Source of the DNA: Geothrix campi
Lineage (GTDB): Bacteria > Acidobacteriota > Holophagae > Holophagales > Holophagaceae
NCBI RefSeq assembly: GCF_024609265.1
Contig: NZ_JANHMP010000003.1
Coordinates: forward strand, 361,497 to 425,496
DNA length: 64,000 bases
Reading direction: 5' to 3'
The notes below the pieces were generated by a model. It saw only the letters and a program-made list of their open reading frames with translations, was not told the DNA's origin and did no database searches. Positions 19,545 to 26,990 of the stretch are shown piece by piece (positions within the stretch are counted from its first letter, which is position 1; the number at the start of each line of letters is the position of its first letter). Both the position numbers and the translations under genes were made by a program.

Positions 19545-19573
19545 TACTCATAATTCGTAATGTGAGCCTTGGC

Positions 19574-19611
19574 AAGGGCCGAAGTCGCAAGACTCGACTC
19601 CTTGCGGCCTT
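19574..19611 (+). terminator. Possible terminator after the unknown membrane protein gene
   Basis: AAGGGCC and CGCAAG pair with CTTGCG and GGCCTT across a 9-nt loop, giving an interrupted stem about 30 bp after the stop. No clear T-run. The rest of 19545-19754 shows no gene. Confidence 0.35.
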
Positions 19612-19754
19612 TGGTGCCGTGAGGCCGGATATAAACCTGTCATCCATACAAAGACCGGGCCGGTCAGGAAGAGATCAAGTGGTCCGGCCAATAGCCCGAC
19701 TTGGCAGATTCATCCGGGCGAAACCTGGTCCTCAAGGTTAGACATTACTTCTAC

Positions 19755-19780
19755 AAAAAAACGGGGGCTTTCGCCCCCGC
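19755..19780 (-). terminator. Intrinsic terminator of dctA
   Basis: Read on the minus strand: GC-rich 7-bp stem CGGGGGC / GCCCCCG closed by a GAAA tetraloop and followed by seven T. It is a textbook intrinsic terminator 20 bp beyond the dctA stop. Confidence 0.92.
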
Positions 19781-19800
19781 TTTCCGTTCGTGCTCAGGCC

Positions 19801-21108
19801 CTATTCCATCTCGTTCGCCAGGACCGGCACTTCGACCACGGGAGCCATGTCCTTCGACTTGCCCAGGACGGCGTGGAACTTGTCCCAGTCCAGTTCCTTC
19901 TCCCAGCTGGCCATCACGACGGCGGCGATGCAGTTGCCGATGTGGTTGGTGATGGCGCGGGCCTCGGACATGAACTTGTCGATGCCCAGGATGAGGGCCA
20001 TGCCAGCCACGGGGATGGTGGGCACCACGGCCAGGGTGGCGGCCAGGGTGATGAAGCCGGAGCCGGTGACACCGGCGGCGCCCTTGCTGGTGATCATCGC
20101 CACCACCAGAATGCCGAGCTGCTGGCCCAGGGTGAGCTCGATGCCCAGGGCCTGCGCGATGAAGAGCGAAGCCAGGGTCATGTAGATGTTGGTGCCATCG
20201 AGGTTGAAGGAGTAGCCCGTGGGGATCACGAGACCGACCACGGATTTGGACAGGCCGAGCTTCTCCATCTTCTCCATGAGGGGGATCAGCGCGGACTCGG
20301 AGGAACTGGTGGCCATGACCAGCAGGAGCTCATCCTTGATGTAGCCCACCACCTTGAAGATGTTGAAGCCCGCCAGCCGCGCGATGATCCCCAGCACCAC
20401 GAAGACGAACACGGCGCAGGTCGCGTAGAAGAGGAAGATGAGCTGCGCCATGGGCACCAGCGACTTCAGACCGAACTTGCCGATGGTGTAGGCGATGGCC
20501 GCGCCGGCGCCCAGGGGGGCGAGGTAGAGGATCTGGCGCATGACGCCGAAGAACATCTTGCTGAGGTTCTCCAGGAGGCCGATGAGGGGCGCCTTGTGCT
20601 TCTCGTTCAGGGCAGCCACCGCGAAGCCGAGCAGCACGGAGATGAGCAGCACCTGGAGGATGTCGCCGTCCGTGAAGGCGCTGAACATGGTCTTGGGGAT
20701 CATCTTCAGCAGGTGATCCGTGATGGTCAGGTGCTGGGCCTGGGTGACGTAGTTGGCCACGAGCTTGGGATCAAGCTTCGAGGGGTCGGCGTGGAAGCTC
20801 CGCCCGGGCCCGAACACGTTGGCCATGACGAGGCCGACCACCAGCGCCAGGGTGCTGACGATCTCGAAGTAGAGGATGGCCTTTCCGCCCACGCGGCCGG
20901 CCTTCTTGATGCTGCCGGAACCCGCGATCCCCAGCACCACGCTGCAGAGGATCACCGGCGGGATGAGCATCTTGATGAGGGCGATGAAGCCGTCGGCCAG
21001 GGGCTGCATCTTCACGGCCACGCCGGGATAGAAGTGCCCCAGCAGCGCGCCGAGAACGATCATGAGCGCGACCCAGTTGTACAGTTTTGATGCGGCTCGC
21101 TTCAACAT
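19801..21108 (-). CDS. dctA: C4-dicarboxylate:cation symporter DctA
   Basis: 435 residues from the ATG at 21108, close to the 428 of E. coli DctA; the open frame upstream of it lacks the family pattern. SDF-family landmarks are LGHFYPGVAVKMQPLADGFIALIKMLIPPVI, the serine-rich loop ATSSSESALIPLMEKM, the substrate/sodium motif IPTGYSFNLDGTNIYMTLASLFIAQA, and SKGAAGVTGSGFI. Eight membrane spans plus two re-entrant loops are expected. It takes up succinate, fumarate, malate and possibly aspartate with protons or sodium. It lies downstream of a DcuS/DcuR-type pair on the same strand, its likely regulator. Confidence 0.93.
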   Translation of the reverse strand: MLKRAASKLYNWVALMIVLGALLGHFYPGVAVKMQPLADGFIALIKMLIPPVILCSVVLGIAGSGSIKKAGRVGGKAILYFEIVSTLALVVGLVMANVFGPGRSFHADPSKLDPKLVANYVTQAQHLTITDHLLKMIPKTMFSAFTDGDILQVLLISVLLGFAVAALNEKHKAPLIGLLENLSKMFFGVMRQILYLAPLGAGAAIAYTIGKFGLKSLVPMAQLIFLFYATCAVFVFVVLGIIARLAGFNIFKVVGYIKDELLLVMATSSSESALIPLMEKMEKLGLSKSVVGLVIPTGYSFNLDGTNIYMTLASLFIAQALGIELTLGQQLGILVVAMITSKGAAGVTGSGFITLAATLAVVPTIPVAGMALILGIDKFMSEARAITNHIGNCIAAVVMASWEKELDWDKFHAVLGKSKDMAPVVEVPVLANEME

Positions 21109-21480
21109 GCGATTGGTCCTTTCAGAAAAGCCAGCCATGCGCAGTGGACGGCCCTGGAAGAGCCGGATGTGAACAAGGTGGGAAAGATGCCTAGGGAGGT
21201 GCGTACCGAGGAGCGACCCCGCTGACGAGCAGGCATCCTGCTCACGCGACCTACGGGTGGTTTTCCTGATTCTGGGTCGCCCGGCCAAAAGCCGGTCGTT
21301 ATGGAAGTTGATTCCAGGAATTGGAACTTTTGTAAGCGGAATCAGTGCGGAGCTGGAATCTCCGGAGAATCACAAGCGAAGCCCAGCTCCGCTGGGCTGA
21401 GCGCGGGGGTCCGGGGGTGTGCGCGCAGCGCGCCCCTAGATCCCGGCCACGCATGCGTGGCCGGGAGGACCCCCGGAGGA
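21109..21480 (-). promoter_or_regulatory. dctA leader/promoter region with repeats and palindromes
   Basis: A 372-bp gap between the response regulator stop and dctA. At the regulator end is a perfect 26-bp palindrome (21441-21466, half-site TGCGTGGCCGGGA) nested in a longer stem TCCGGGGGT (21410-21418) / ACCCCCGGA (21469-21477), plus an 8-bp stem AGCCCAGC/GCTGGGCT (21380-21398). These are probably terminator or mRNA-stabilising structures. Nearer dctA, GGAATC recurs at 21338 and 21355 with a GAGAATC at 21366, and ATTCCAGGAAT lies at 21311-21321; these are candidate response-regulator sites. TTCCAA, 17 bp, CATAAC on the minus strand could be an activated promoter. Binding is inferred. Confidence 0.45.
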
Positions 21481-22197
21481 TCATAAAAAGCGCTTCGCCT
21501 CGCGCAGGTAGGCTTTCTGGAGCAGGAAGCGGTGGACCGGCCGGCCACCCGTGCCGTAGCCGGGCTCCATCCGCAGCACCTTGAGGGTGCAGAGGAACTC
21601 GAAGTATTTGCGGACAGAGACGCGCGAGATGCCCACCTGCTGGCCGACCTCCTCGCTGGTGAACCAGGGCGTTGTCTCCGGCCACGCGGAGATGGCCTGC
21701 AGCACCTTGTCCAGGGTGTTCCGATCGAGGCCCTTGGGCAGCCCTTCCGCCTTCCGGCCTTCGGGGGTCCGGCGAGCCAGGCGCCTGTCGAGCTCTGCCT
21801 GGTCGAGCGTCTGACCGTCCCGGATCATGCGGCGGGTCTCCCCGTAGCGATCCAAGGCCTGCTTCAGCCGCTCGAACTCGAAGGGCTTGATGAGGTAGTC
21901 CACGGCGCCGAGCTTCAGGGCCCGGTCGATGGTCACCGCGTCCCGCGCGGCGGTCACGAAGATCACGTCCACATCCAGGGCCCGCCTCCGGATCCCCTCC
22001 ATGAGCTCGATGCCGCTCTGGCCAGGCATGAAGATGTCCAGCAGCAGCAGGTCCACGGTGTGGCTCTGGAGCAGCTCCAGGGCCTCGGAGGCGCTCCGCG
22101 CGGAGGCCACCGTCTCGAAGCCCGGCACGCGGCTCAGGTACATCCGGTTGAGCTCGGCCACCATGGGATCGTCTTCGACCAGCAGCACCCGGATCAT
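21481..22197 (-). CDS. Response regulator of the CitB/DcuR family
   Basis: 238 residues. The N-terminal receiver domain has VLLVEDDPMVAELNRMYL, phospho-acceptor Asp in VDLLLLDIFMPGQSG, and Lys in GAVDYLIKPFEFERL. The C-terminal output is a winged HTH (WFTSEEVGQQVGISRVSVRKYFEFLCTLKVLRMEPGYGTGGRPVHRFLL), as in DcuR, CitB and DctR. The start overlaps the histidine kinase stop by ATGA. With dctA next downstream, it most likely activates C4-dicarboxylate transport in response to its kinase. Confidence 0.92.
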   Translation of the reverse strand: MIRVLLVEDDPMVAELNRMYLSRVPGFETVASARSASEALELLQSHTVDLLLLDIFMPGQSGIELMEGIRRRALDVDVIFVTAARDAVTIDRALKLGAVDYLIKPFEFERLKQALDRYGETRRMIRDGQTLDQAELDRRLARRTPEGRKAEGLPKGLDRNTLDKVLQAISAWPETTPWFTSEEVGQQVGISRVSVRKYFEFLCTLKVLRMEPGYGTGGRPVHRFLLQKAYLREAKRFL

Positions 22198-23795
22198 GGC
22201 TCCTCCCCGGGGAACAGAGTGAACGAAGCCGTGAAGACGGCGCCACCACCCTCGCGGTTTTTCGCGACCAGGCGCCCTCCCCGGGTCTCGATGGCCCGGG
22301 CTGCCTGCCAGAGGCCGAAGCCACGGTTCTCGCCCTTCGTGGAGAAGCCCAGCGTGAAGGTCTGGGTGAGGAGCTCCGCGGGCAGTCCCGGGCCGCTGTC
22401 CGCGACGGACAAGTGCAGCAGGGGGCCCTCGGGGCGGAGGGACACCTGGATCTCCCGGTGGGCACCTTCCCCGATGGCCTCGACCGCGTTTTCCAGCAGG
22501 TTGCCGAGCACCGTGACGAGATCGTGGGAGGCCGCGTCATCAGGACAGGGGAGCAGCGAAGCGTCCTGATCCAGTTCCATGAGGATGTTCTGTTCCCGCG
22601 CCGACGCGAACCGGGCGAGCAGGAATCCCGCGATCACAGGGTCCTTGATCCGCTGCACCACGAAGCCCACTTCGTCATCGAGCCGGCCGACCACCCCGGT
22701 GATGTAGGTCTTGAGGCGCTCGTACTCCTCCAGCCGCACCAGCCCGAGGATCACGTGGAGCTTGTTCATGAACTCGTGGGCCTGGGCCCGGAGCGCGTTG
22801 GCGTAGAGGCGGACCCCCGTGAGCTGCTCCGCCAGCCGGTTCATCTCGGTGATGTCGCGGAAGGTGGCCAGGGCCCCGGTGATGCGGCCATCCACCAGCA
22901 CGGGCACCCGGTTTGTCAGGATCTTCAGGCCCAGGATGTCGCCTTCCTGGTCGTACTCCGCCTGGCCCGTCTCCATCACCGTGCCGAGGCGGGAGCTGGG
23001 CAGCACCTCCTCCACCGGGTGGCCCACCAGCTCGCCATGGCTCCCCGCCAGCGCGAACAACCGCAGGGCCTCCTCGTTGACGATGGTGACCACCAGCTCC
23101 CGGTTCACGCCGATGATGCCCTCCCGCACCGAATGCAGCATGGCGTTGCGCTGCTGGAGCACGGTGGAGATCTCCTGGGGCTCCATGCCCATCAGGATCC
23201 GCTTGATGCGGCCCGCCAGATACATGGCGCCCAGAATCCCCGCCGCGAAGCCGATGACCCCCCCGAATACGATGCGTTTCTGCACGCTCACCACGGCCCG
23301 GTCCACCCCCGACTGGAGCAGGCCCACGGCCACGGCCCCCACCTGCCGATCCCCCTGCCGGACCGGGGTGAAGGCGCGCAGGGAGACCCCCAGCGTCCCC
23401 TGGGCCACGGAGAGGTAGGAGCGCCCGCGGTACACGTCCGCATCATCCCCGCCGGCGAACCGGGCGCCGATCAGGGCGGGGTTGGGATGGGAGAGCCGGA
23501 GGCCGTTCATGTCCATCACCACGACATAATCCACGCCCGCCCCGGTCCGGATCTGTTCCGCGAGCTCCTGGATCTGCCCCTGGGAGCGCCGGCCCGTCAG
23601 CCCTTCGCGCACCACCTCCGACTCGGCCATGATGCGGGAGAGCAGCGTCACCTTGTCGCCCAGGGCCTCCCGGGCCTGTTGCTCCATCTTCCAATCCACC
23701 AGGGTGCCGGTCACGAGCAGGGCCAGGCCCAGGATCAGACAGACCAGGAGGGTGATCCTGGTCCTGAGCTGAAGAACGGGGCGGGTCCGGGGCAT
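22194..23795 (-). CDS. Sensor histidine kinase of the DcuS/CitA/DctS family
   Basis: About 533 residues from ATG 23795 (MPRTRPVLQLRTR); in-frame ATGs at 23807 and 23825 are possible. One span near 12-34 is followed by a periplasmic PAS-type sensor (VDYVVVMDMNGLRLSHPNPALIGARFAGGDD), which carries the SHP...G motif of the dicarboxylate-binding PASp fold. A second span lies near 175-195. Then come a cytoplasmic PAS (ITGALATFRDITEMNRL), a SpoOB-type dimerisation helix with phospho-His in ALRAQAHEFMNKLHVILGL, and an HATPase domain with NLLENAVEAIG, DSGPGLP and GFGLW. It is paired with the overlapping regulator gene and with dctA. The likely ligand is succinate, fumarate or malate. Confidence 0.9.
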   Translation of the reverse strand: MPRTRPVLQLRTRITLLVCLILGLALLVTGTLVDWKMEQQAREALGDKVTLLSRIMAESEVVREGLTGRRSQGQIQELAEQIRTGAGVDYVVVMDMNGLRLSHPNPALIGARFAGGDDADVYRGRSYLSVAQGTLGVSLRAFTPVRQGDRQVGAVAVGLLQSGVDRAVVSVQKRIVFGGVIGFAAGILGAMYLAGRIKRILMGMEPQEISTVLQQRNAMLHSVREGIIGVNRELVVTIVNEEALRLFALAGSHGELVGHPVEEVLPSSRLGTVMETGQAEYDQEGDILGLKILTNRVPVLVDGRITGALATFRDITEMNRLAEQLTGVRLYANALRAQAHEFMNKLHVILGLVRLEEYERLKTYITGVVGRLDDEVGFVVQRIKDPVIAGFLLARFASAREQNILMELDQDASLLPCPDDAASHDLVTVLGNLLENAVEAIGEGAHREIQVSLRPEGPLLHLSVADSGPGLPAELLTQTFTLGFSTKGENRGFGLWQAARAIETRGGRLVAKNREGGGAVFTASFTLFPGEEP

Positions 23796-23882
23796 GGTAA
23801 GGACCATCCTAGGGCGGAAGGCCATGGAAAGGCGAAGGCCGCCGAACACCAACGAACTGCCGGGGCCTGGGTAACCTCTTCC

Positions 23883-23901
23883 GGGGGTCGCTCAGACCCC
23901 C
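23883..23901 (-). terminator. Hairpin overlapping the stop codon of the Fe-S protein gene
   Basis: GGGGGTC / GACCCCC with a 5-nt loop. The stop codon (23892-23894) lies partly in the loop. It may act as terminator or 3'-end stabiliser between this gene and the sensor kinase. Confidence 0.5.
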
Positions 23902-25175
23902 GCCATCAGCCGGTCGAGGTAGCGCGACTTCAGCTGCCTGGAGGCGAGGGCCTGCTTGAGGGGCGGGAGTTTGAGCACCGCGCCGAGGATGGCGGCAACC
24001 GCGCGATGGCCGTGGCCGGACTGCCCGTCCACCAGCAGCTCCGCCAGCTGGCCCCGCTCGAGGGCCATCATCACCGTGCGGTGAGCGGTATTGGCAGGAG
24101 TGAGGACGCGTGCCCGGCGTGACTTCAGCCGAAGCGCCTCCTTCGTGCAGGCCCGGACGCACACGCCACAGCCCAGGCAGCGCTCCTCGTCCAGCTGGGC
24201 ACGCTTCGCCGCCGCATGGTGGGGGTCGTGGGCCGAGACGAGCCCGAGGGCCTCCACGGGACAGGCGTTGACGCATTTGCCGCATCCGTTGCAGTGGTCG
24301 GTGGCCAGCTCAGGCAGGAAGTTGGTGGTGTGGACGGGCTTCATGAAGGAGAACCGCCGCGCAGCAATCATCGCCTCGCAGCAGCAGCCGCAGCAGTTGC
24401 AGATAAAGCTCACCTGCTCGCGGACGTTCTCCCCGAACTGCACCAGGCCCCGCTCCCGGGCCTGCTGCAGGAGGTCAAGGCATTCCGCAGCCTCCACCCG
24501 CCGCGCTGCGTGATGACGGGTGAGGGAATCCGCACAGGTGCCGAAGGTCATGCAGATGTCCATGGGCGCGTCGCAGGCCTTCCCGAGGTGGGCCATCTTG
24601 TGTCGGCAATAGCAGGTGCCGATGCCGATGGCCTTGGCCGAGCGCACCACCTCACTGGCCCGCTCGTGGTCCAGGACCACCAGGCTGTCCTCCCGGGGAA
24701 GCGCCGTCTCGTCCACGAAGACGCGGCCCAGCTGGGTCTCGCCATGGGCGAACAAGGCCCGGACGAAGTCCTCCTCCACGTTCAGGTACTGATGGAACAG
24801 CTCGGCCAGGGCCTTCTGGTCCACATCGCCCCGCACCCGCATCATCGAGAACTCGAAGAAGCCGGCCATGGGCGGCGGCAGCACGTAGCGCGTCTCGCCC
24901 TCGCATGTGAAGTCCAACAGCATGGCCCGCTCCGCGAGCGCGTCCAACGCCTCCCGGGCTCGGGCCTCCGGAAGCTTCCAGATGGCCGCGGCCCGGCGGG
25001 CGGTGAACGGCCGAATGGGGACCTGCGCCAGCAGGCCGGCCTCCTCCTCGTTCACCAGGAGCCTGAGGATCTGGAAGAGCCGCTCCGACGGCGGCGCGCC
25101 CTGGGGGAAGCGGTTCAGACGCGCCACCAGGCGCTCGTAGGTGCCGTGGCCGGAGGGAAGGAGGGCGTGGGCCAT
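23892..25175 (-). CDS. Multi-cluster 4Fe-4S protein with N-terminal winged-helix-like region
   Basis: 427 residues. The first 130 residues look helical and HTH-like (RPFTARRAAAIWKLPEARAREALDALAERAMLL). Next is a cysteine group GTCYCRHKMAHLGKACDAPMDICMTFGTCAD, then an unusual dense motif ICNCCGCCCEAM. Two classical [4Fe-4S] ferredoxin motifs follow, CNGCGKCVNACPVEAL and CLGCGVCVRACTKEAL. Similar proteins occur in anaerobic and metal-reducing bacteria as unassigned electron carriers or redox sensors. No signal peptide, so cytoplasmic. It stands between the dicarboxylate-sensing kinase and an isochorismatase-like gene on the same strand; partner and function are unknown. Confidence 0.85.
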   Translation of the reverse strand: MAHALLPSGHGTYERLVARLNRFPQGAPPSERLFQILRLLVNEEEAGLLAQVPIRPFTARRAAAIWKLPEARAREALDALAERAMLLDFTCEGETRYVLPPPMAGFFEFSMMRVRGDVDQKALAELFHQYLNVEEDFVRALFAHGETQLGRVFVDETALPREDSLVVLDHERASEVVRSAKAIGIGTCYCRHKMAHLGKACDAPMDICMTFGTCADSLTRHHAARRVEAAECLDLLQQARERGLVQFGENVREQVSFICNCCGCCCEAMIAARRFSFMKPVHTTNFLPELATDHCNGCGKCVNACPVEALGLVSAHDPHHAAAKRAQLDEERCLGCGVCVRACTKEALRLKSRRARVLTPANTAHRTVMMALERGQLAELLVDGQSGHGHRAVAAILGAVLKLPPLKQALASRQLKSRYLDRLMAGV

Positions 25176-25233
25176 GGGAACGTTCCGGCGCCAGGATACC
25201 CCCCTTCACCCCGGGCGCACCTTCACTTCGGGG

Positions 25234-25869
25234 TCACTTCGGGCGGTGGCTCCGGGCCCGCTGGTTGGAGTCGTAGATGGTGCCGCGGGCCGGTGCCGGC
25301 GCTTCCCCCCGGATGGCCGCCACCCAGGCGCGGGTGTCCGTGACAGCCGCGAACCGGGACTGGAGGACAACGCAGAAGGTCCGGTGGATCGCCTCGGCGC
25401 TGACCCGTCCCGCGGCGTTCTCGTAGGGCACCGAACCTGCGGCGTCCGACAGGAACTCCACCGCCAGCCCGGCGTGCATGGCGTGCTTGATGGTGGAATC
25501 CACGCAGTTGTGGGTCATGTAGCCCACGACGGCGAGGGTGTCGATGTCCCGGGTTCCCAGCCACTCGGCGAGATCGGTTCCCGTGAAGGCGCTGGGAAGG
25601 GATTTCTCCAGGTAGTGGTCGTGCGGGCGTGAGCGGACCACTTCGTGGAGCTCCCAGGCGGGGCTGCCCTTCGCGAAGAGGGGCGCCCCGGCGGGCGCGT
25701 GGTTCTGGACGACGATCACCGGAATGCCCGCCTCCCGAGCGGCGTCCATGGCGGCGCCGATGTTCGCCAGGGACTCGGCGATGGGCGGGAACTCGATGGG
25801 AAGGTTGCCGGTGACGTACTCCTCCTGGACATCGATGACGATGAGTGCGCGGTGGGGGGAGGCGGGCAT
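25234..25869 (-). CDS. Isochorismatase-family cysteine hydrolase
   Basis: 211 residues. The catalytic triad is legible: Asp in ALIVIDVQEEYV, Lys in HYLEKSLPSAFTGTDL, and nucleophile Cys in VVGYMTHNCVDSTIKHAMHAG. The T-H-N-C context is that of nicotinamidase/isochorismatase-like hydrolases such as YcaC and related amidases. The end EAPAPARGTIYDSNQRARSHRPK is a disordered tail. It is divergent from a GlxA-type regulator 105 bp away, a frequent pairing in which the regulator controls the hydrolase. The substrate is unknown. Confidence 0.88.
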   Translation of the reverse strand: MPASPHRALIVIDVQEEYVTGNLPIEFPPIAESLANIGAAMDAAREAGIPVIVVQNHAPAGAPLFAKGSPAWELHEVVRSRPHDHYLEKSLPSAFTGTDLAEWLGTRDIDTLAVVGYMTHNCVDSTIKHAMHAGLAVEFLSDAAGSVPYENAAGRVSAEAIHRTFCVVLQSRFAAVTDTRAWVAAIRGEAPAPARGTIYDSNQRARSHRPK

Positions 25870-25974
25870 GGGCTGCTCCTTGAAGGGGCCGGCAGGGCCG
25901 GGCTGCGTTCATGCTGTGCCCTGCATCGGGACCAGAAAAGTGGCCTAAATGACAATGTTCGATAAGATCAGGCC

Positions 25975-26943
25975 ATGGCCTCTCCCCCGCTGGATCCCTT
26001 CACCCTGGCCGTGGTGGCGTTCGATCGGATCAGTCCGTTCCACCTCTCGGTGCCCTGCCTGGTCTTCGAGCATCGGCCGGACCTCGGCGTCCCGCCCTAC
26101 CGCCTCCGAATCTGCGGGGTGGAGGCGGGGCCCCTCCGCACCTCGGCCGGCTTTACCCTCCGGGCCCCCCATGGCCTCCAGGGCCTGGACGGTGCGGGCA
26201 CGATCATCGTCCCCAGCTGGCGGGATCCCCAGGAGCGCCCGCCCGAAGCCCTCCTCGCCGCCCTCCGGAGGGCCCATGCCCGTGGTGCGCGGGTGGTGGG
26301 CCTCTGCCTCGGCGCCTTCGTCCTGGCCGAGGCGGGCCTTCTGGATGGGCGCCAGGCCACCACCCACTGGAACTGGGCCGAAAGCTTCGCCCGGCAATTC
26401 CCACGGGTCCGACTGAACCCAGGCGTGCTCTACGTTGACGAGGGGGATTTGGTGACCTCGGCGGGCACGGCTGCGGGCCTTGATTGCTGCCTCCACCTCC
26501 TCCGGTCCCAGTGCGGGGCCGAGGTCGCCAATGCGGTGGCTCGGCGGATGGTCGTGCAGCCCCACCGTCACGGAGACCAGTCGCAGTTCATCGAGCAGCC
26601 CGTCGCGTCCGCCCCGGACCGGGACCCCTTCACCGAGGCCCTGGCCTGGGCGGAGGGGCACCTGGACCACCCGCTCACCGTGGACGCCCTCGCGGCGCGC
26701 GCCCGCATGAGCCGGCGCACCTTCACCCGGCACTTCCGGCGGAAGACCGGCACCACCGTCTGGGCCTGGCTGCTCCAGCGGCGCCTCACCTTCGCGCAGA
26801 GGCTCCTCGAGACCACCGGGCACCCGGTGGAACACGTGGCCGCCCTGGCCGGCTTCGGCTCGGCGGTCTCCCTCCGCCTGCACTTCCGCCAGATCCTGAA
26901 GACCTCGCCCACGGCCTACCGCCGGGCCTTCCAGGGCGACTAG
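25975..26943 (+). CDS. GlxA-family regulator (DJ-1/PfpI-like domain plus AraC HTH)
   Basis: 322 residues. The N-terminal DJ-1/PfpI-type domain has TIIVPSW, the nucleophile-elbow-like GARVVGLCLGAFVLAEAGLLDGR and THWNWAESFARQFP. The C-terminal AraC HTH has HPLTVDALAARARMSRRTFTRHFRRKTGTTVWAWLLQRRL and VAALAGFGSAVSLRLHFRQIL. The family regulates amino-acid or quaternary-amine catabolic genes. It is divergent from the isochorismatase-like gene. A dyad TGGCCT (25941-25946) / AGGCCA (25970-25975) brackets its start region and could be an operator or leader stem. There is no good Shine-Dalgarno before the ATG, so a leaderless transcript is possible. Confidence 0.9.
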   Translation: MASPPLDPFTLAVVAFDRISPFHLSVPCLVFEHRPDLGVPPYRLRICGVEAGPLRTSAGFTLRAPHGLQGLDGAGTIIVPSWRDPQERPPEALLAALRRAHARGARVVGLCLGAFVLAEAGLLDGRQATTHWNWAESFARQFPRVRLNPGVLYVDEGDLVTSAGTAAGLDCCLHLLRSQCGAEVANAVARRMVVQPHRHGDQSQFIEQPVASAPDRDPFTEALAWAEGHLDHPLTVDALAARARMSRRTFTRHFRRKTGTTVWAWLLQRRLTFAQRLLETTGHPVEHVAALAGFGSAVSLRLHFRQILKTSPTAYRRAFQGD

Positions 26944-26990
26944 GAAGGAACCGCGCCTGCGGCCATGATGGAACCCCTCGGAGGTGTCCC

